This document shows positions 24,801 to 32,566 of a stretch of DNA of 32,566 nt, in pieces. Source of the stretch: a virus; IMG/VR virus record IMGVR_UViG_3300017697_000055, positions 1 to 32,566 of that record. One strand, given 5' to 3'. Under the pieces are notes generated by a model, which saw only the letters and a list, made by a program, of their open reading frames with translations, did not search any database and was not told the DNA's origin. The number at the start of each line of letters is the position of its first letter. Position 1 is the first letter of the stretch. Both the position numbers and the translations under genes were made by a program.

Positions 24801-26000
24801 GCAACCAGCGAAGTACACTGTGTGTTTCAGTGGAACGACGGAATCACAAGTTATGCTACCGCAAAGGTTATCAGACAGCGTGGATGGACTGTGATGAAAC
24901 AGATTATGTACGACTATCATCAGGCCGGTATAGTTGTTAGCGTTGGTGGTAGGTTCTTCATGGAGAGTGGTGGATACCTCGATGGAACCACCAATCAAAG
25001 AGTTACGTCAGATATGTTCTTTGGATTTGTTCAGGATCTTTCTAATAACCTGATCACCGAAAGACCAAGACCACACACTTTGCGTGATAGAATTGGTGCA
25101 GGGACAAACCAGGCCGCATTTGTTCCAGATGAAATTTTGAATGGTGATCCACACTCCATGTTCTTCCTTAGTGATTGGGCAGCAGAGGCCACTTGTAGGA
25201 ACTTACCAGTATGTGATGATGAGGATCTTGCTATATACGCAAACAAAACGGATCAAGAAATATTTGATAGATTTAGGAACACTACGTTAAATTCGATAGA
25301 CGGTAGACACAATGTTGTCAGGAATACTTACCTTAACGCCGCCAGCACCGGATATGTTCAGTTAGACATAGAACACCCCCTGAACTTCGGTTTTCTTATG
25401 GATCCTCCACGACTGGAAGATACATCTTTTGATCCTATTACTGAACCAGATTTTGCTGCTAAACTGACTACATTTTGCGAAGGACTTGTCCGAAGAATTC
25501 AAATCTTCAAGCAACACTGCCCAAACATAAACATAGGAATCTGGAGATTCTCAGATGCACAGAGAGCAGCGATCCCCGGAGAACAAGAACGATCTCTGGA
25601 TATCCAAAAATTCTGTTCACAAGTTGAATGGAATGGTCAAAGTTTATACGATGCAGTAGATTACTTGTGTCCTACTCTATACCACCGAAATGACAGAGAA
25701 TCGTCGGTTCATACAAGAACAGTCGATGGTGTTCGGACAGATATGGTAAAAGAAGCGTGCGATGCTTTGTTTGAGTTACACGGTGAAGTGAAACCTGTTA
25801 TTCCAATCATAGCGTTTGAATACGAAGGCGGTCCTCATGTGAACGAGTCGGCAGTCGAACTTAATGCCATCGAGGTTAATAATCTACGAGACTATGCAGA
25901 TAACTTCATAGTTTGGCACGCCTTGAGTGGGGAACTAGATCTGTTCGAAGGTAAATTAGACACTCTCATGAACGAAATAGAATTAGTAGAACAAGGATAA
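21885..26000 (+). CDS. giant tail spike with fibronectin-like and glycosidase-like domains
   Basis: 1371 residues. Residues about 10-100 look like a fibronectin type III or similar beta-sandwich (RITFREVPNAIEYTLFVRP). A long helical part follows (about 190-560). From about 600 the sequence has features of a TIM barrel: FNTSYDLF earlier, EVAGCKTLGFDSIGLDTG and GIVVSVGGRFFMESGG as barrel strands. Near the C-terminus is VQLDIEHP, with D1161 and E1163 as a DxE pair like catalytic acids of some glycoside hydrolases, then INIGIWRF, AVDYLCPTLYHRND, VIPIIAFEYEGG and NFIVWHALSG, the order of strands expected in a barrel's second half. It could degrade or bind capsule or wall glycan. The enzyme class is not identified. 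Confidence 0.5.
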   Translation: MTWFRNIFADTLSSNNGALTVVDLGASNRITFREVPNAIEYTLFVRPIGTSQWIQVDQQDGTGTLSPFVDAFAWSSERDPIDIEYKVTVTKSIPVIADGYYTTGVSGKDDQTTDPDPANRTPGMYEKVSYFTGGDIDVNEELSSRSDWSIENSSGKYDATFSTTFDAITVFNGTTINWRDTDSSSIIALNDADFTQHLFLLRENWVNYMADNIRTKVADGKLVMSEIDSYCSDPEIKQADRAFEFGLAIAALYQHGSDSNLYTPNDPDQLDTNPYFDFDISTGRATATSKANIFASVWCEGMYFRLLQEEFQDLELEGKFVHYNLPYRFPSSSLNAFNSSETLGELNRTQRTQFLLNVFKTMAGDGINEIIGLEHEILQSVYNLCGTFVDFYPSHFADEIDSWMALIDAIEAFGTPGKNTIMASGQFNTSYDLFNVACEDWKSEPDLVSKPYYNESDFSLITTPPEQGVVSTIPLCVWLYIQEYITNNTNINLQRFYQFGIDSAIFNYSGSDNHINRINALSSVVDGFGTPYSTPPTESDKQNYAEYRAYGQYNKNKDYTNIPRGGGTEQFFTPDRRPLYAEAYGAARSERGDRERWGVASIGYRRTPLAGSPEADFNNVQKNGRLLWVRNQTRDLIPLGYKRYSFTNIQGWTTYDAGGGNSPAVFQPHFPSNPFSGLELTEAKVYLNQLGTDFHISPTPFTNNGSNGFSDPNSIPAGTPGDNKASWTAAISFLRNELAANSVPLQDQQVVAYTGYRPTYTDKSMTQVDRSLLGVSKQSNRGSGGDRWSGEGDSPAYTPDVGFDGERPGYSYSVEGFDDWWGLEVAGCKTLGFDSIGLDTGTLMYMNSGGMYNTGVGDKEVGIRQGNTDLHNLFKENYGVRTFTEAVALNYGINPKDPVPWTSADQNNDQSYTAGAMWAYFGSWWGYVGADNNLDTYGTSGTNGIIGEPVGGKVWFNDGNQQIGEFGSSFNPATSEVHCVFQWNDGITSYATAKVIRQRGWTVMKQIMYDYHQAGIVVSVGGRFFMESGGYLDGTTNQRVTSDMFFGFVQDLSNNLITERPRPHTLRDRIGAGTNQAAFVPDEILNGDPHSMFFLSDWAAEATCRNLPVCDDEDLAIYANKTDQEIFDRFRNTTLNSIDGRHNVVRNTYLNAASTGYVQLDIEHPLNFGFLMDPPRLEDTSFDPITEPDFAAKLTTFCEGLVRRIQIFKQHCPNINIGIWRFSDAQRAAIPGEQERSLDIQKFCSQVEWNGQSLYDAVDYLCPTLYHRNDRESSVHTRTVDGVRTDMVKEACDALFELHGEVKPVIPIIAFEYEGGPHVNESAVELNAIEVNNLRDYADNFIVWHALSGELDLFEGKLDTLMNEIELVEQG

Positions 26001-26007
26001 ATAGAGT

Positions 26008-29000
26008 ATGGCAGAAAGAACAGAAACACGACATTCTATACCTTCATATGGTTATTCATTCTTCGTTGACAATGAAAGTGGATATGCCTTTGATGCTGCC
26101 CTAACATTTGAACCAAACTGGTGGAACACTGCACCTTCATTTAATGTTGAAGTTTTAGACCCTGATGGGAAAATCCTATACAAAGAATACTTTGAGAGTG
26201 TAGACTATAAGGATCCGAATGTGTTTCATGGTGCGTCTGCTCCAAACGCAACCGATAGTGGCCCATTGATTTATCCTAATCACGAATTAATTTATCCAGA
26301 CGCGAACGAACCGGGTATAATTTCAATTTCTGTTCCTGCGTCTGAAACTGGTGGTGTGTATCAAATAAGAATAATCACATCATACACAACGATAAACAGC
26401 GAAGGTAGAATGTCTTCGGTGGATCTAAGTTTAGATCCACCTTTACCATACGGGTGGAAAGGTGACATGGGATTTACCGATCTATGCCTGTTGAATGATG
26501 TTTTTGCAAAAAGTGGATCTGTTTATTTCTGTTCTTTGCCACCGGGAATCATTGATGATACCGATCCCAATGCAGGACTCAAACAATGGATTCAGGGAAG
26601 AGGGTTCTCTGACGGTTCTGCTGGATTTAACGTGAAGATATTTAAAGATGTGGTCGGTGGTGATGATGTCCTTTTAAAAGAAATTACGATGGAACGGGAG
26701 ACAGAACCAGACGGAGATAGAAGACGTTCATGGAAAATACATGAAGTAAATAATACCCCATCATTGAATCTCGACTATTCTATTTCTGGACCAGAATATC
26801 TCAAGAACGATCCTTCACTGTTTAGGCAAGTGTACAGGATAGATTGGATTAATCTTGATGATGGAGATACATCAGATGCAGATCATGCACACGGTCTGTT
26901 ACTGGAAACACACGAAGCAACAGAAAATGTGAATGAAGTAACGAGTGACTACAACTTACCAACAAATTATAATAGACAAGGTGCGACTGATGTTCCCTTA
27001 ATTCTTTGCTCTGATAGAAATACTGCAATACGACTGAACAATGGTATCAGTTATATCTGGGACGAAGAACTGGAGGTCTACCCGTGGGACTCAAAGAGAA
27101 TCACCTTCTTAAATTCTAACCAGAAGACAGCATGGTCGTTTTTACAACAGGCAAGACGATCCTACAAGTTGAATGTTCTTGATCAGGGTCTAGTAAACAC
27201 ACAAGATGATCCTTATTGGATTGGTAGACCAGGCATAGATCCGGAAGGTGATGACTGGGACTATGCAGGAGCGATGCAGGAATCTATACGCAGCAATATT
27301 CTTCAAGATATTACCGATAATTTCAACCCCGACGCCGGGGTAATCGAATGGGAAAATACAAAGTATTGGGGCGAGGACAAGATAAACAGACTCAGTAACG
27401 CTGTAGTAAAGGCGGGACTGTTTGAATTTTTACCATGTCACATATATGAACAAAACATGGATCCAACTTCTCCGTGGTTTGGAACATTTTGGAATTGGCA
27501 TAAAAATACACATGAAGAAATCAAGGAGGAAGGTGGAACTGATCCAAATCAACTAGGAAACCCATACTCTAGTGTGTTTAGATATCTTCATGATTCTTCA
27601 GGAAACATCTACTCATACTGGAAAGATCAGGAGTTCCCAAGATTACTTGTTTCATCTAATCTCGCTAGACACTTAACAAGAATGTACTCACTCGGCGAGG
27701 GTCGAGAAGATCTTGGACTTGGTTTCCTTCGAGATGCTAATCCGTTATACAAGAATGTAGGAATTCGCAACAGAGTTGTGCTTGCACTAATACACCAGTT
27801 GATGACATTCGATCAAAATGGTGATAGCGTCTACTGGAATGATGATTACAGAGGCGGAGCAATCGCATTCACTACAAATACAATCATTCCTCTTTTGGAT
27901 GTATGGGCAGATATTGGCACAACAGAGGATGATATCTTTGTTGGTGAAGATGCGGTTCGAGTTAAAGAGATTATAAAAACTGGTATCATGCATCACCTCG
28001 AACGATATGCGGGATATCTCATATGTTCTGCTCATAATCAATGGGTACATGCATGGATTGCTATGGCCAAGGCATCCGCATGTTTTAACGATAGTTCGAT
28101 AGATTACTTAATGTTACGAAACATAAAGATATCAGACAATCGATACAACCACAATCATCCAACCTGGCAAGAGTCCGGTGGATACGATAATATTTACTGT
28201 GCATTTGCAATCTATTCTTTGACTGAGGTTCGAGGATATTTACTAAGAAGACGAGATACCATTATAGAAAATAATGAAGGTTCAGATGTTCTTGGTATAA
28301 CTGAATTATCTCTTCGTGATCTTGAAAGTCAGATAAACGATCTTACTGATTATTGGAACCACACAATAGTTATCGAACCAGATGGTTCTCTTAATGGATC
28401 CCACGACTTTAATTCAAGAGTTGATGGCGCACAATGGGGAACTTCACCCCGGCGATTTTTGGAGTTCATTGGTTCCGCGTATGGTGACACAATAGAGATA
28501 CCAGAGATGAACGCATGTCAGACTTTGGTTGCGTGGGTCACTGGAAGAAACTATGAGAATTGGAATGACATATACCGCAAGTGGCAAAACAATATTCCAG
28601 ATCCATATGGTGTCTCGTTCGATCTTGATGTGAACGCGGGCGACGGAACTTCATTTGATGAAAAGAGAATATGGGTTCAAGAAAAAATGTTACCATCGAA
28701 TGATAACCCATATTCTCCGACTAGATTCAGAGAACCATTTACAACCAATGGAGGTGCTTTGGTTGGATTAGATGGAACTGGAACTAATCCATCTTCTACA
28801 ATAGCAGTCCCGAGAGCAGCGGGAATGCAATGGTTCGATAAAGATGATGATACATTGTCATTTTCCCAAGGTGCATCATACGCCATTTCAGGAATTTCCC
28901 CAGAAAATATTTCTGATGAACTACCCGAACCTTTACCTGCCCACTCCGAAACTCCATTTGTAAAATTATGGCCGACGTTCCGGCGATATTGGAATAATGA

Positions 29001-30969
29001 TTCTACTGTTTATACAAATCAGAAAAATGTTGCACCAAATCCAGAAACACGACAGGACATCGGTTCGATATCTGTAAAGACAAATAAGTATTACTGTCAT
29101 ATTCATGCTGATGGTTGGAATCTGGCTAACCAAAATACAGATTGGAACAACCGCAGAAACAATGATCACGATCCAGAGTATATGTGGGCATTGACTGCAT
29201 CTGCTGGTGGTGGATTTAGTCTCTTCACAACACCGGAAAATGGATCTGTTTTGTGTGGCCGTCGAAAAGGATGGTTGGGTTCTAATCAAATTTATATGAA
29301 ACGGTACAAACGAGATACCGATATCACCGATCCAAATCTAGGTCAAGTGTGGAATGATGCAATAGATGCAGATGGATGTGGTTATGCTTGGGCAGAACCC
29401 GGTTCAGATAATGCAACTGCACAGTGGATTGAAGGTTCTGGTGATTTGATCGGAACATTCATACACAAACAACACTTCAATAGAAATTTCTTAACACAAC
29501 CATCACTTTTAGCATGGAATTCTTCAACAAACCCCACTTTCGATGAAGTAGCACAGCAAGGGGGAATAGGATATATCGAAAGACGGTATGTTTTTACTGA
29601 GGATAATGTTGAATGTACAGTTACAATAGTTCCTAAGAGAACAGTTGTGTGGGATGACATCTATATGACGTTACCAATAACAATCATGGGTCGTGGGTAT
29701 TATAGTGGCGATTCTCAATATGTTCAGAACGACCAGGCCAGAAAAAATACAAACAGATATAATGGCGATGGTAATATCCCAATTCGTAATACTTCATATG
29801 GAGATCTTTTTGAGACGGATAAAAATGGTTCTTGGAAAAGAGAAGTTTTCATTTCCGGAGATAAAGTAACAATAGGACATAGACATTTTAATCCACTAGG
29901 AACTGAAATATCTTTCAGTTCGAACAAAGTGGATTACATTGATAGACTCGTTTCTGGACCAGGGACCGATCCTTTATATCCACAGACAGGACAAACTCCA
30001 ACACAAAATGGTAATTTCTTTTGGCCTCCCAGCGAACAAACATTAATAGATCAACCACAACTTGGTAAATTCGGAGATGTTGATGATCTGTTAACGTATT
30101 GCAATGGTGGACGAGATCAAAATGATCTTCCTGTTGGTTGGTCTGTCCCGGCACCTTCTGGTTATCACACAAAAACAACGGCAGGAAAGACTACAGATGA
30201 TGCACTGCGTGTACATTTGAATGATACCGTGAAAAATTGGACTGCAAATGTACCAATATCATTTTCATTCACCATGACTCCGGGCAAAGATTTAGATCTG
30301 GCAGAGGAACAAAGTCAGTCCACCGAACGAAGTATAACAATAACAAATTACCCGGATCTAGAAAAACTTCCCGGTGGTATGATGAATGGTTGGGGTACAG
30401 AAGATGGTGCCAATCCTACTATGGATCACTCACATGTGTTCATAACAGAAGATCTCTTCGACAATCCGGACGCATTCACCTCACCTGTTTTCAATGAGGG
30501 ATTGATGCCCGGTCGAGTCTTTGGAAACCCAAACGGACAATTCATACAGGGCAGCGGAACAATCCACATATTTGGAGATTTGCGTCTTGATCCGGCCGGA
30601 ACTCCACCCGAAGACGGATCTAGTCCTTATGTTCGAGGACAAAATGGACCTGGTATCGCTGGATGTTCATTGATTCCAGGGCGACCCTCGATCGATTTTG
30701 GTTGGCACATGGCGCTGACAATGTTGTCTTCAACCAACGGAAACATGGGTTTCCCAGATAACTGTGATAAGGGAATACATGCTGTAACTCCGTTCAATGA
30801 ATCAATCCATCTAGAAATACCATTCGAAGATCAGGCCGGTGGTAAGAATGATTTCTTCCTACACCTGCATGAAGACATGCAGGCATCATTCATGGATCAG
30901 AATGGCGAGTTCCGTCCCGGAAGTGGCATACTCTCTAATATCGTAATTAGAATCGATTTTGACGACTAA
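26008..30969 (+). CDS. giant tail protein, possible polysaccharide-lyase-like spike
   Basis: 1653 residues, the largest gene here; no family recognised with certainty. The first 150 residues are beta-rich. About 380-860 is helical, with pairs of helices and aromatic and His residues (SAHNQWVHAW at 674-683, NHNHPTWQESGGY at 714-726), as seen in the alpha/alpha toroid of polysaccharide lyases and related enzymes. The remainder is strand-rich, as in the beta-sandwich domains that follow such toroids. Together this fits a spike that grips or cleaves acidic polysaccharide. Seven bases separate it from the previous gene, with no visible terminator. The catalytic residues are not assigned, so a pure binding protein is possible. 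Confidence 0.45.
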   Translation: MAERTETRHSIPSYGYSFFVDNESGYAFDAALTFEPNWWNTAPSFNVEVLDPDGKILYKEYFESVDYKDPNVFHGASAPNATDSGPLIYPNHELIYPDANEPGIISISVPASETGGVYQIRIITSYTTINSEGRMSSVDLSLDPPLPYGWKGDMGFTDLCLLNDVFAKSGSVYFCSLPPGIIDDTDPNAGLKQWIQGRGFSDGSAGFNVKIFKDVVGGDDVLLKEITMERETEPDGDRRRSWKIHEVNNTPSLNLDYSISGPEYLKNDPSLFRQVYRIDWINLDDGDTSDADHAHGLLLETHEATENVNEVTSDYNLPTNYNRQGATDVPLILCSDRNTAIRLNNGISYIWDEELEVYPWDSKRITFLNSNQKTAWSFLQQARRSYKLNVLDQGLVNTQDDPYWIGRPGIDPEGDDWDYAGAMQESIRSNILQDITDNFNPDAGVIEWENTKYWGEDKINRLSNAVVKAGLFEFLPCHIYEQNMDPTSPWFGTFWNWHKNTHEEIKEEGGTDPNQLGNPYSSVFRYLHDSSGNIYSYWKDQEFPRLLVSSNLARHLTRMYSLGEGREDLGLGFLRDANPLYKNVGIRNRVVLALIHQLMTFDQNGDSVYWNDDYRGGAIAFTTNTIIPLLDVWADIGTTEDDIFVGEDAVRVKEIIKTGIMHHLERYAGYLICSAHNQWVHAWIAMAKASACFNDSSIDYLMLRNIKISDNRYNHNHPTWQESGGYDNIYCAFAIYSLTEVRGYLLRRRDTIIENNEGSDVLGITELSLRDLESQINDLTDYWNHTIVIEPDGSLNGSHDFNSRVDGAQWGTSPRRFLEFIGSAYGDTIEIPEMNACQTLVAWVTGRNYENWNDIYRKWQNNIPDPYGVSFDLDVNAGDGTSFDEKRIWVQEKMLPSNDNPYSPTRFREPFTTNGGALVGLDGTGTNPSSTIAVPRAAGMQWFDKDDDTLSFSQGASYAISGISPENISDELPEPLPAHSETPFVKLWPTFRRYWNNDSTVYTNQKNVAPNPETRQDIGSISVKTNKYYCHIHADGWNLANQNTDWNNRRNNDHDPEYMWALTASAGGGFSLFTTPENGSVLCGRRKGWLGSNQIYMKRYKRDTDITDPNLGQVWNDAIDADGCGYAWAEPGSDNATAQWIEGSGDLIGTFIHKQHFNRNFLTQPSLLAWNSSTNPTFDEVAQQGGIGYIERRYVFTEDNVECTVTIVPKRTVVWDDIYMTLPITIMGRGYYSGDSQYVQNDQARKNTNRYNGDGNIPIRNTSYGDLFETDKNGSWKREVFISGDKVTIGHRHFNPLGTEISFSSNKVDYIDRLVSGPGTDPLYPQTGQTPTQNGNFFWPPSEQTLIDQPQLGKFGDVDDLLTYCNGGRDQNDLPVGWSVPAPSGYHTKTTAGKTTDDALRVHLNDTVKNWTANVPISFSFTMTPGKDLDLAEEQSQSTERSITITNYPDLEKLPGGMMNGWGTEDGANPTMDHSHVFITEDLFDNPDAFTSPVFNEGLMPGRVFGNPNGQFIQGSGTIHIFGDLRLDPAGTPPEDGSSPYVRGQNGPGIAGCSLIPGRPSIDFGWHMALTMLSSTNGNMGFPDNCDKGIHAVTPFNESIHLEIPFEDQAGGKNDFFLHLHEDMQASFMDQNGEFRPGSGILSNIVIRIDFDD

Positions 30970-30994
30970 AGTATAAAACACGATGTGCCGGATG

Positions 30995-31002
30995 TATAAA
31001 TA
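30995..31002 (+). promoter_or_regulatory. T4-type late promoter before GAF-like/gp25/gp6 unit
   Basis: Exact TATAAATA octamer in the 76-base gap after the 1653-residue gene. Start of transcription would fall near 31008, 38 bases before the ATG at 31046, leaving room for the AAGGA ribosome site at 31030-31034. This is the best-placed late promoter in the window and probably drives the GAF-like gene, gp25 and gp6. Confidence 0.7.
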
Positions 31003-31045
31003 CTACTACATCTCAAAATAATATAAGTTAAGGATTGTTGTACAT

Positions 31046-31693
31046 ATGGACTTATTAAAATCAGTTGATCTCGGTTTTTATGTTGAACTTGGAATCGTGA
31101 TTGCTCTGATCGGTATGGGTATAACATGGACGTTAAAGCAGACACTCAAAAGATTACTAACCGGCAAAACAAACCGCCGGGCAAACGATCAACTATGGGA
31201 TATGCACAGCGAAGTACATGAAGCACTCACGGAGGCACGAACGAAAGTAGATGCCGCAAGGGCAATGATTATTCAGTTCCACAACGGGGAATATTTTCTC
31301 GACGGTTCTGGTGTGAAAAAAATGTCTACCTCACATGAGTCGCTTCGTTATGGTATTTCTAGTTGTGGTGAGAAACTTCAAAACATCCTAATCTCCATGT
31401 GCGTTTCTTTGCTTCGGCAGATAAAGAAAGACACACCGTCCGTAGTTTATCTGGATAGGGATTGGCGTGAAGAAGATGAAAGTTCGTATTGTAAGAACTT
31501 TCTAGAGTTACACAATGTTCTGGCATTCTCTGTACAACCATTGAAGCACCACGGACTCATCACTGGTTTTGTCATGTTCCAGTGGTGTGCAACCGATAAA
31601 GTAGATGCTATTGATGAGAGAGTTGTTGAGAATATAATCGACGAGTCAGTTCGTAAGATTTCTACACATCTTACACTTCAGGCAGATAAATAG
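31046..31693 (+). CDS. membrane-anchored GAF-like protein
   Basis: 215 residues. Residues about 11-30 (FYVELGIVIALIGMGITW) form one transmembrane helix followed by a basic stretch (KQTLKRLL), so the rest is probably cytoplasmic. A helical linker (about 50-75) leads to a domain with AARAMIIQFHNGEYFLDGSG, KKMSTSHESL and a late GLITGFVMFQWC strand, a layout like GAF sensory domains that I recall in several marine phages and bacteria. No histidine kinase or output domain is attached. It is expressed with gp25 and gp6, unusual for a sensor-like protein in a baseplate operon. Its role (signalling, superinfection, or lysis timing) is unknown. Confidence 0.6.
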   Translation: MDLLKSVDLGFYVELGIVIALIGMGITWTLKQTLKRLLTGKTNRRANDQLWDMHSEVHEALTEARTKVDAARAMIIQFHNGEYFLDGSGVKKMSTSHESLRYGISSCGEKLQNILISMCVSLLRQIKKDTPSVVYLDRDWREEDESSYCKNFLELHNVLAFSVQPLKHHGLITGFVMFQWCATDKVDAIDERVVENIIDESVRKISTHLTLQADK

Positions 31694-31697
31694 ACAT

Positions 31698-32090
31698 ATG
31701 AGAGATAAAAAATACAAATTTTCAGATCTAGATCTTTCGTTTACTCGGAACCCCATTACAGGAGATGTTCCGCGTAAAACTAATTACGAAGCAGTAAAAA
31801 GATCAATACGAAATTTAGTTCTCACAAACAAATACGAAAGACCATTTCAACCGGGAATCTTCGGTGGAATAACAGATCAACTATTTGAATTAGCAGGACC
31901 ATTTGCGGTCATCGAAACAAAAGACAGAATAAAACAAGTCATTCAAGATTTTGAACCCAGAGCAGTAGTACAAGATGTTACTGTGGCAATAGTAGCAGAA
32001 ACGCAAAATATGCTTTGTACTATAACCTTTAGGTTGGCCAACGACGACAGAATCGAAACCTTGAATCTTGCACTGGAGAGATTACGATAA
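31698..32090 (+). CDS. 25: gp25 baseplate wedge subunit
   Basis: 130 residues, as in T4 gp25 (132). gp25 forms the wedge core with gp6 and starts sheath assembly; the family (GPW/gp25) is shared by type VI secretion. Visible signatures: DLDLSFTRNPITGDV near the N-terminus, AVKRSIRNLVLTNKYERPFQPGIFGGI in the middle, where the conserved E-x-P-F-x-P motif falls (ERPFQP), and VAIVAETQNMLCTITFRL near the end. It follows the GAF-like gene by four bases and overlaps gp6 (TAATG). The ribosome site is weak, suggesting translational coupling. Confidence 0.93.
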   Translation: MRDKKYKFSDLDLSFTRNPITGDVPRKTNYEAVKRSIRNLVLTNKYERPFQPGIFGGITDQLFELAGPFAVIETKDRIKQVIQDFEPRAVVQDVTVAIVAETQNMLCTITFRLANDDRIETLNLALERLR

Positions 32091-32566
32091 TGGCAACCAA
32101 CGATAGAAATCTTGAATTAACAGAATTAGACTTTCTGGATATCAAAGAATCTCTTAAGACGTATTTGAAGTCTCAGAACGTATTCAAAGATTATGACTTC
32201 GAGGGATCTGGATTATCAGTTCTTCTTGACGTGCTTTCATACAATACCCACTACATGGGTTTCTACGCAAACATGGTTGCGAATGAAATGTTCTTGGATA
32301 GTGCAGTCATGCGAGACTCTGTTGTCTCTCTCGCAAAGCATCTTGGATACACACCAACATCAAAGAAGGCATCATTTGCGACTGTAAATGTAAAATATAA
32401 CACGACTTATGTATCCGGCACTTATTTGCCTGCATTCACTACGTTTTCTGCCAAGGGAGAAAACGGAGTAGATTATACCTTCCAAAATGAAACACCAGTG
32501 TTGATTGAGGAAGATACTAACTCAGACAATTCTGGCAACGGTATTGCACCCAATGTATCAATCTAT
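32090..32566 (+). CDS. 6: gp6 baseplate wedge subunit, N-terminal fragment (cut by window end)
   Basis: Open from the ATG at 32090 (overlapping the gp25 stop) to the last base, giving 159 residues of a protein that is 660 residues in T4. The start MATNDRNLELTELDFLDIK, the helix-rich segment VLLDVLSYNTHYMGFYANMV, ANEMFLDSAVMRDSVVSLAK and HLGYTPTS are the hallmark N-terminus of gp6 and gpJ-type baseplate proteins. gp6 dimers form the inner ring linking wedges. The frame is intact up to the edge; the rest lies outside the window. Confidence 0.92.
   Translation, partial: MATNDRNLELTELDFLDIKESLKTYLKSQNVFKDYDFEGSGLSVLLDVLSYNTHYMGFYANMVANEMFLDSAVMRDSVVSLAKHLGYTPTSKKASFATVNVKYNTTYVSGTYLPAFTTFSAKGENGVDYTFQNETPVLIEEDTNSDNSGNGIAPNVSIY

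Noticed and set aside
25996-26003. GATAAATA as a late promoter for the 1653-residue gene
   Set aside because: Transcription would begin at or after the ATG at 26008; the match is made by the stop codon context GGA-TAA.
31685-31692. GATAAATA as a late promoter for gp25
   Set aside because: The start of transcription would coincide with the ATG at 31698, leaving no ribosome site.
1-32566. CRISPR array, tRNA genes, insertion sequences or integrase
   Set aside because: I saw no regularly spaced repeats, tRNA-like cloverleafs or transposase- or integrase-like frames in reading both strands; only short in-gene repeats are present.

Overview
The window is a structural-gene block of a T4-like contractile-tailed phage (tevenvirus-like myovirus), or an integrated or metagenomic fragment of one. 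The evidence is the ordered set of T4 core homologs: gp32 single-stranded DNA-binding protein, gp26 and a gp51-like small hub protein, a gp54-like tube initiator, a probable gp2, gp4 head completion, gp48, gp53, a gp27-like hub, gp5, a PAAR spike tip (gp5.4), gp25 and the start of gp6. T4-type late promoter octamers (TATAAATA) and tight ATGA/TAATG gene overlaps agree with this. The gp32 sequence resembles marine cyanophage-type gp32 as I remember it. The host cannot be read from the window: there are no tRNAs, host genes or metabolic genes.

Layout. At 73-969 gp32 is transcribed rightward and stands alone; a strong UUCG-loop hairpin at 1003-1026 separates it from the convergent cluster. At 1033-5991 six genes run leftward: gp4, gp2-like, gp54-like, gp26, a 58-residue gp51-like protein missing from simple ORF calls, and a 626-residue tape-measure-like protein. 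A 36-base divergent intergenic region follows. From 6028 everything runs rightward: gp48, gp53, gp27-like hub, a 52-residue tryptophan-rich small protein, and gp5.

From 11091 to about 30969 is a large accessory adhesin and appendage module inserted between gp5 and gp25/gp6. It holds a 910-residue cysteine-rich protein, a 286-residue protein with 10 cysteines, a collagen-like fibre, a glycine-rich adhesin, the PAAR tip, a helical virion protein, and three very large proteins (945, 1371 and 1653 residues). Two of these look like carbohydrate-active spikes. A membrane-anchored GAF-like protein, gp25 and gp6 (cut by the window end) follow.

How it works together. The leftward and early rightward genes build the baseplate hub, tube and wedge. 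The gp5 homolog lacks the T4 lysozyme domain, so any envelope-degrading activity probably sits elsewhere, perhaps in the large spikes. The most unusual part is 11091-16817. There, a protein of roughly 130 cysteines with granulin-like CC spacing, a second cysteine-containing protein, and a collagen-like fibre ending its triple helix in GPCC (as in the collagen III cystine knot) lie next to each other. This suggests a disulfide-stabilised virion appendage, which would be unusual for a phage assembled in reducing cytoplasm.
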